Source: a virus
Reading direction: 5' to 3' (one strand)
DNA length: 64,000 nucleotides
IMG/VR virus record: IMGVR_UViG_3300025133_000037
Span: 62,001 to 126,000 of that record
Positions 61,214 through 64,000 of the stretch are shown here, one piece after another. The position numbers and the translations under genes were made by a program. The notes below the pieces were generated by a model. That model saw only the letters and a list, made by a program, of their open reading frames with translations, did not search any database and was not told where the DNA came from. Each line of letters begins with the position of its first letter. Position 1 is the stretch's first letter.

Positions 61214-61525
61214 CTACTCTACAACCTCGCTGATAGAATCTCTAATATGTTCTAGCTCTTCTTCGGCCAGCAAAGATATTAAGGTTTCTGCAATATTATA
61301 CACAAAGTCTTCATTGTGCATATTGTCTTGAATCAAAAGACTAAGCTCTTCAATCGGGATAGCAGCAACGGCCTCATCCTCTTCTCCGGAGGCAAAGATG
61401 GACTCTGATGCGTCAGTGGCACCATTACTGTATAGTCTTTCTATCATATCTTTTATCTCCAAAGCCTCGCTGGTCAAGTCCAGCCTCGAAAGTTCTTCTG
61501 ATAATTTTATTAAGCTCTCTAGCAA
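61214..61525 (-). CDS. Acidic tag-family protein F
   Basis: A 103-residue acidic protein. The TTG at 61525 has GGAG six bases upstream. It begins LESLIKLSEELSRLDLTSEALEIKDMIERL, the same helical tag plan as proteins A-E. Residues 60-103 are acidic. No other domain. Confidence 0.65.
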   Translation of the reverse strand: MLESLIKLSEELSRLDLTSEALEIKDMIERLYSNGATDASESIFASGEEDEAVAAIPIEELSLLIQDNMHNEDFVYNIAETLISLLAEEELEHIRDSISEVVE

Positions 61526-61629
61526 TTTAAGCTCCAATTCTACTATTAAATTACATCAATCTACAAGATGTTCTAGCTTTATATAAAAGAATAAATAGTA
61601 TCATATTTCTGTGTAAATCGGAGAGCTAA

Positions 61630-61875
61630 GTGAAGAAAAAGCATATTTTATATTCTATCCCCATAATCATGTTACTCACATTAGGAGTGGGGATCAACAG
61701 CCCTACTCCTAATAGCAATGAGCCTATGAATCTTATGGATATTAATATTGATGAAATCAGCCCTAAGCATCGTAATGGAATTACGATATCTCCATATATT
61801 ACCTCGGAAGATATACAGACTAACGAGAATATAGTGCAACCAATATTTAGAGTTACAATAAAATACGTAGACTAA
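61630..61875 (+). CDS. Plus-strand small exported protein
   Basis: An 81-residue protein starting at GTG with GGAG six bases before it. Residues 1-23 (KKKHILYSIPIIMLLTLGVG) are a signal peptide or anchor. The rest is short and polar. It is divergent from the gene starting at 61525 and converges with the one ending at 61872, overlapping it by four bases. Function unknown. Confidence 0.6.
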   Translation: MKKKHILYSIPIIMLLTLGVGINSPTPNSNEPMNLMDINIDEISPKHRNGITISPYITSEDIQTNENIVQPIFRVTIKYVD

Positions 61876-62195
61876 TTTTCAATAAGAGCTACACTTCTTT
61901 CAAAAGATGAATATGCGTCACAGTGTAAGCTGTCTACAAAATCAATATATAAGTCAGAGGTAGGAAACACTATGGTTGACACTATCGCTCCACCTATAGG
62001 CTTTCCTACGCATAAAGTTAAGACAGGGAACGGGGCAACTTCATAATCATTTTTGCCTATGACCGAAATAAACCCCTGCATTTCTTCAACAGACACTCCG
62101 AATGGTATCGTCAATAATATACGACCCCCCAGAGCCTCTTGTTCTTCCCATACAGTTTGCGGAGTATCTTCATTTAATTTAGATGCAAAAGTCAT
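61872..62195 (-). CDS. Hypothetical protein
   Basis: A 107-residue protein with GGAGG before the ATG. It contains GGRILLTIPFGVSVEEMQGFISVIGKN, a beta-alpha pattern. No family recognised. Confidence 0.65.
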   Translation of the reverse strand: MTFASKLNEDTPQTVWEEQEALGGRILLTIPFGVSVEEMQGFISVIGKNDYEVAPFPVLTLCVGKPIGGAIVSTIVFPTSDLYIDFVDSLHCDAYSSFERSVALIEN

Positions 62196-62480
62196 TTATC
62201 CTCCAACTTTTATTTTATCTATCAAATAGAGTACGGAATATTCATTAGCTTCCTTAAGCTCTATAAGATTCCAATTTGCAATATCATCAACTATACCTTC
62301 ATAAGAAGCATAGCGAGTAGAGCCTCGATTCTTTAATCCTATATTTATAGCCCGAATAGCGTCACACTTTCTAGGCCAAGTCTTACCTATCTTTGTCCAC
62401 TTGTTTTTAGAAACAGAGGATAGATATAATTTGGTTATAGAGTGCCTGATCTTATAACCTAAAATCTTTTCTTTTGACAT
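62196..62480 (-). CDS. Hypothetical protein
   Basis: A 94-residue protein (ILGYKIRHSITKLYLSSVSKNKW). It looks like small conserved phage proteins with aromatic/basic N-terminus, but no name can be given. Its ribosome site overlaps a perfect palindrome at 62484-62501. Confidence 0.65.
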   Translation of the reverse strand: MSKEKILGYKIRHSITKLYLSSVSKNKWTKIGKTWPRKCDAIRAINIGLKNRGSTRYASYEGIVDDIANWNLIELKEANEYSVLYLIDKIKVGG

Positions 62481-62483
62481 AAA

Positions 62484-62501
62484 AATCTCTCTAGAGAGAT
62501 T
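62484..62501 (-). promoter_or_regulatory. Perfect 18-bp palindrome over a ribosome site
   Basis: aatctctct followed by agagagatt reads the same on both strands. On the minus strand it includes the GAGAG before ATG 62480 and is followed by TTTTT. It could be an operator, a weak terminator, or a hairpin that hides the ribosome site. Confidence 0.5.
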
Positions 62502-62523
62502 CTACTTTATAAGAAAAGTATAT

Positions 62524-62763
62524 CTACTGTTCTTCTGAAACTATTTCTCCCACAATACCATCAAACTTATCGTCCATCTTTGAATAGTTCGAAATAGCCT
62601 CTTGTACGAAAGAGTTAAATCGCTTATGAGAGAACCTTTTTAGTCCTTCGCGTTTCTTAAACCAGCTTATAAAATCATCATCTAAATCAAATATCAATGT
62701 TGTTGTTCCATCATCATTATGATTTATATCTGTAATTCTTAATCTTTTAATTTTAGAGTTCAT
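62524..62763 (-). CDS. Hypothetical protein
   Basis: A 79-residue protein with ATG at 62763 after GGAT. It has TDINHNDDGTTTLIFDLDDDFISWF and FSHKRFNSFVQEAISNY. No motif was assigned. Overlaps the gene before by no bases after start correction. Confidence 0.6.
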   Translation of the reverse strand: MNSKIKRLRITDINHNDDGTTTLIFDLDDDFISWFKKREGLKRFSHKRFNSFVQEAISNYSKMDDKFDGIVGEIVSEEQ

Positions 62764-62767
62764 TTTT

Positions 62768-63052
62768 TTATCCAAATAATTTTTTTATCCAACTTGTTTT
62801 TTTTACAGGAAGATTTTTTTGAGCCGAACAATCAGATATGCCATCTTTATTTATCTTCCAAATTGATCCATTAAAAGTTGGATTTTCGTCTAAAGCCTCT
62901 ACGCTTCCCTTGTCTGGATATGGTATCATATTTCCCTTTAGGGTTAAATATATGTTTTGATCTTTTTCATCGTAGTCAACATAAGCTATGTTTGATGAGA
63001 TACTATCTCTCAAGCTTCTGTATATTAATACTAAAACCTCTTCCTCAAACAT
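62768..63052 (-). CDS. Hypothetical protein
   Basis: A 94-residue protein starting MFEEEVLVLIYRSLRD. ATG 63052 follows AAGG and overlaps the CYTH gene by eight bases. Middle segment DEKDQNIYLTLKGNMIPYPDKG is beta-like; C-terminus is basic. Unknown. Confidence 0.6.
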   Translation of the reverse strand: MFEEEVLVLIYRSLRDSISSNIAYVDYDEKDQNIYLTLKGNMIPYPDKGSVEALDENPTFNGSIWKINKDGISDCSAQKNLPVKKTSWIKKLFG

Positions 63053-63620
63053 ATTGGGAACCTTCTTCTGAAAAGATTTCATATAAAGATCTAGATTCTT
63101 TACTTAACTCAGCCAGACCCAATAGTAGTTCATACTTATTTATAATTCTAACTCCATCTTTTACAGAAGAATACTTAACTGCCTCTAGCTCTATCACATT
63201 CCTTCCGTCTGACAAAGTATAGTATGATACGTCGCAGTCTTCAAAGTTCCAAATCCAAGCCTCCTTGTAAACCTGGAAAGACTTTTGATAACCGCTAAGG
63301 GTTAGGAATTCAACAATTGCCGAATCCTCATTGTTTGTAACATTAAGATTTATTTCTTTTCTGACGACGTTCTCCTTCTCTTTTCTCTTTAAGGTAAGCT
63401 CGTATCTGCCGCCACCTTTTCTGAATCTAACAAAATCATTGCCATTACCATTTGGCTTTGTATAGTAATCATCACAAGACACAACATACACAGTTTCTGG
63501 CATGTAGTATTCCGCAGCCATAGACTCTCTCTTGGCCACAAGAGCCTCTACTCTTTTTAAGAAGTCTTCTTTGGACAAATCTTTGGCCCAATATTTGTAC
63601 TCTATTTCTTTATATTCCAT
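63045..63620 (-). CDS. CYTH-family triphosphate tunnel enzyme
   Basis: A 191-residue protein with the defining E-x-E-x-K at residues 5-9 (EIEYK), then FVRFRKGGGRYELTLKRK, VRKEINLNV, and IELEAV near 145. These alternating charged strands line the triphosphate tunnel of CYTH enzymes (thiamine triphosphatase, CyaB, polyphosphate or RNA 5'-triphosphatase). Which triphosphate it acts on is not clear. GGAG precedes the ATG. Confidence 0.82.
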   Translation of the reverse strand: MEYKEIEYKYWAKDLSKEDFLKRVEALVAKRESMAAEYYMPETVYVVSCDDYYTKPNGNGNDFVRFRKGGGRYELTLKRKEKENVVRKEINLNVTNNEDSAIVEFLTLSGYQKSFQVYKEAWIWNFEDCDVSYYTLSDGRNVIELEAVKYSSVKDGVRIINKYELLLGLAELSKESRSLYEIFSEEGSQYV

Positions 63621-63654
63621 AATAGTCTCCTTGATTATTTCAAAATATCAATGT

Positions 63655-64000
63655 TTATTCCTGATAATTCGACAACTCTCTTGCCGAAGGATCGTTAGAA
63701 TTAGACCAATTCGGCATCCAAAAATAGGGGATTAAATTTAAGCAATTAGGAAAATAGCTTAGGAAAAGCTTTCTGTAATAAAAGCTTTCTTTCAATACTG
63801 GTTTGCAATGAATCATCTGTTTGCCTTCTAAAGCAAATTCTTCATCAGTAATCTTTCTATCAACAAATTCTTTTATTATTTCATGCCAGGACTTTTTAAT
63901 ATCACTAACTCCATCAGAGAAGGCACATTTATGCCTCCACAAAATGTCATGTGGCAAAAGTTTATCTTTCTCAAACGCTTTTCTAAGTAAATGTTTTTCT
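63655..64000 (-). CDS. asnB: Asparagine synthetase B, C-terminal part
   Basis: The last 114 or so residues of a protein that continues past the window. Signatures are HLLRKAF, LPHDILWRHKCAFSDGVSD, YFWMPNW and DPSAREL, all typical of the synthetase C-terminus of AsnB. AsnB moves the amide nitrogen of glutamine to aspartate. The N-terminal glutaminase part would lie to the right of 64000. Confidence 0.9.
   Translation of the reverse strand, partial: EKHLLRKAFEKDKLLPHDILWRHKCAFSDGVSDIKKSWHEIIKEFVDRKITDEEFALEGKQMIHCKPVLKESFYYRKLFLSYFPNCLNLIPYFWMPNWSNSNDPSARELSNYQE

Overview
This window most likely comes from the genome of a large tailed bacteriophage, or a closely similar phage-like element. Almost every gene lies on the minus strand, packed end to end with short overlaps and strong Shine-Dalgarno sites. 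The products mix phage-type replication and recombination proteins, two very long fibre-like proteins, many small unknown proteins, and auxiliary metabolic and chaperone genes. No capsid, portal or terminase gene was recognised here, so the phage assignment rests on overall style. The host cannot be named. The DNA is moderately AT-rich, and TTG and GTG starts are frequent.

Reading from high to low coordinates (the direction of most transcription): 64000-61872 holds the end of an asparagine synthetase B, a CYTH-family triphosphatase and small unknown genes. 61525-58901 holds tilS, a tRNA-Leu(UAA) and a cluster of very small genes ending at a strong terminator. 58758-55224 holds a Cys-rich Gp88-like protein, a 5'-3' exonuclease, a type II glutamine synthetase and two small genes. 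55227-49573 holds a plus-strand membrane protein, a calcineurin-type phosphoesterase, a 53-residue membrane protein, GroEL and a HEAT-like protein. 49481-43251 is a block of modular proteins that share an N-terminal helical tag and other modules, including a peptidoglycan-binding-like domain and a HEVAH peptidase-like segment.

43178-36813 is a metabolic block: a short adenylosuccinate synthetase, a DHH phosphoesterase, two HEAT-like proteins, a secreted HELAH protein and an IMP dehydrogenase-like enzyme without CBS domains. 36725-32465 carries a MoxR ATPase, its VWA/HEALH partner, an M16 peptidase and ThyX. 32316-30263 carries a DUF1360-like membrane protein, a small heat-shock protein, a KH RNA-binding protein, an HNH-like protein and HU. 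30252-20940 encodes two fibre-like proteins (1120 and 1978 residues) with a shared N-terminal anchor. 20926-13475 is the recombination block: an FtsK-like motor, a primase-type zinc finger, the SbcD/SbcC pair and a Cas4/RecB-like nuclease. 13466-1 carries a sigma factor with a zinc-ribbon insert, a 2205-residue unknown protein and the DnaE replicative polymerase.

Together the genes suggest a virus that brings its own replication and repair proteins and probably redirects promoter choice. It also supports nucleotide and amide-nitrogen supply (ThyX, IMPDH-like, PurA-like, glutamine synthetase, AsnB) and protein folding (GroEL, Hsp20, MoxR/VWA). A 25-bp motif recurs at least four times between genes, each time 31-58 nt before a start codon, and is a good candidate for a phage-specific promoter.
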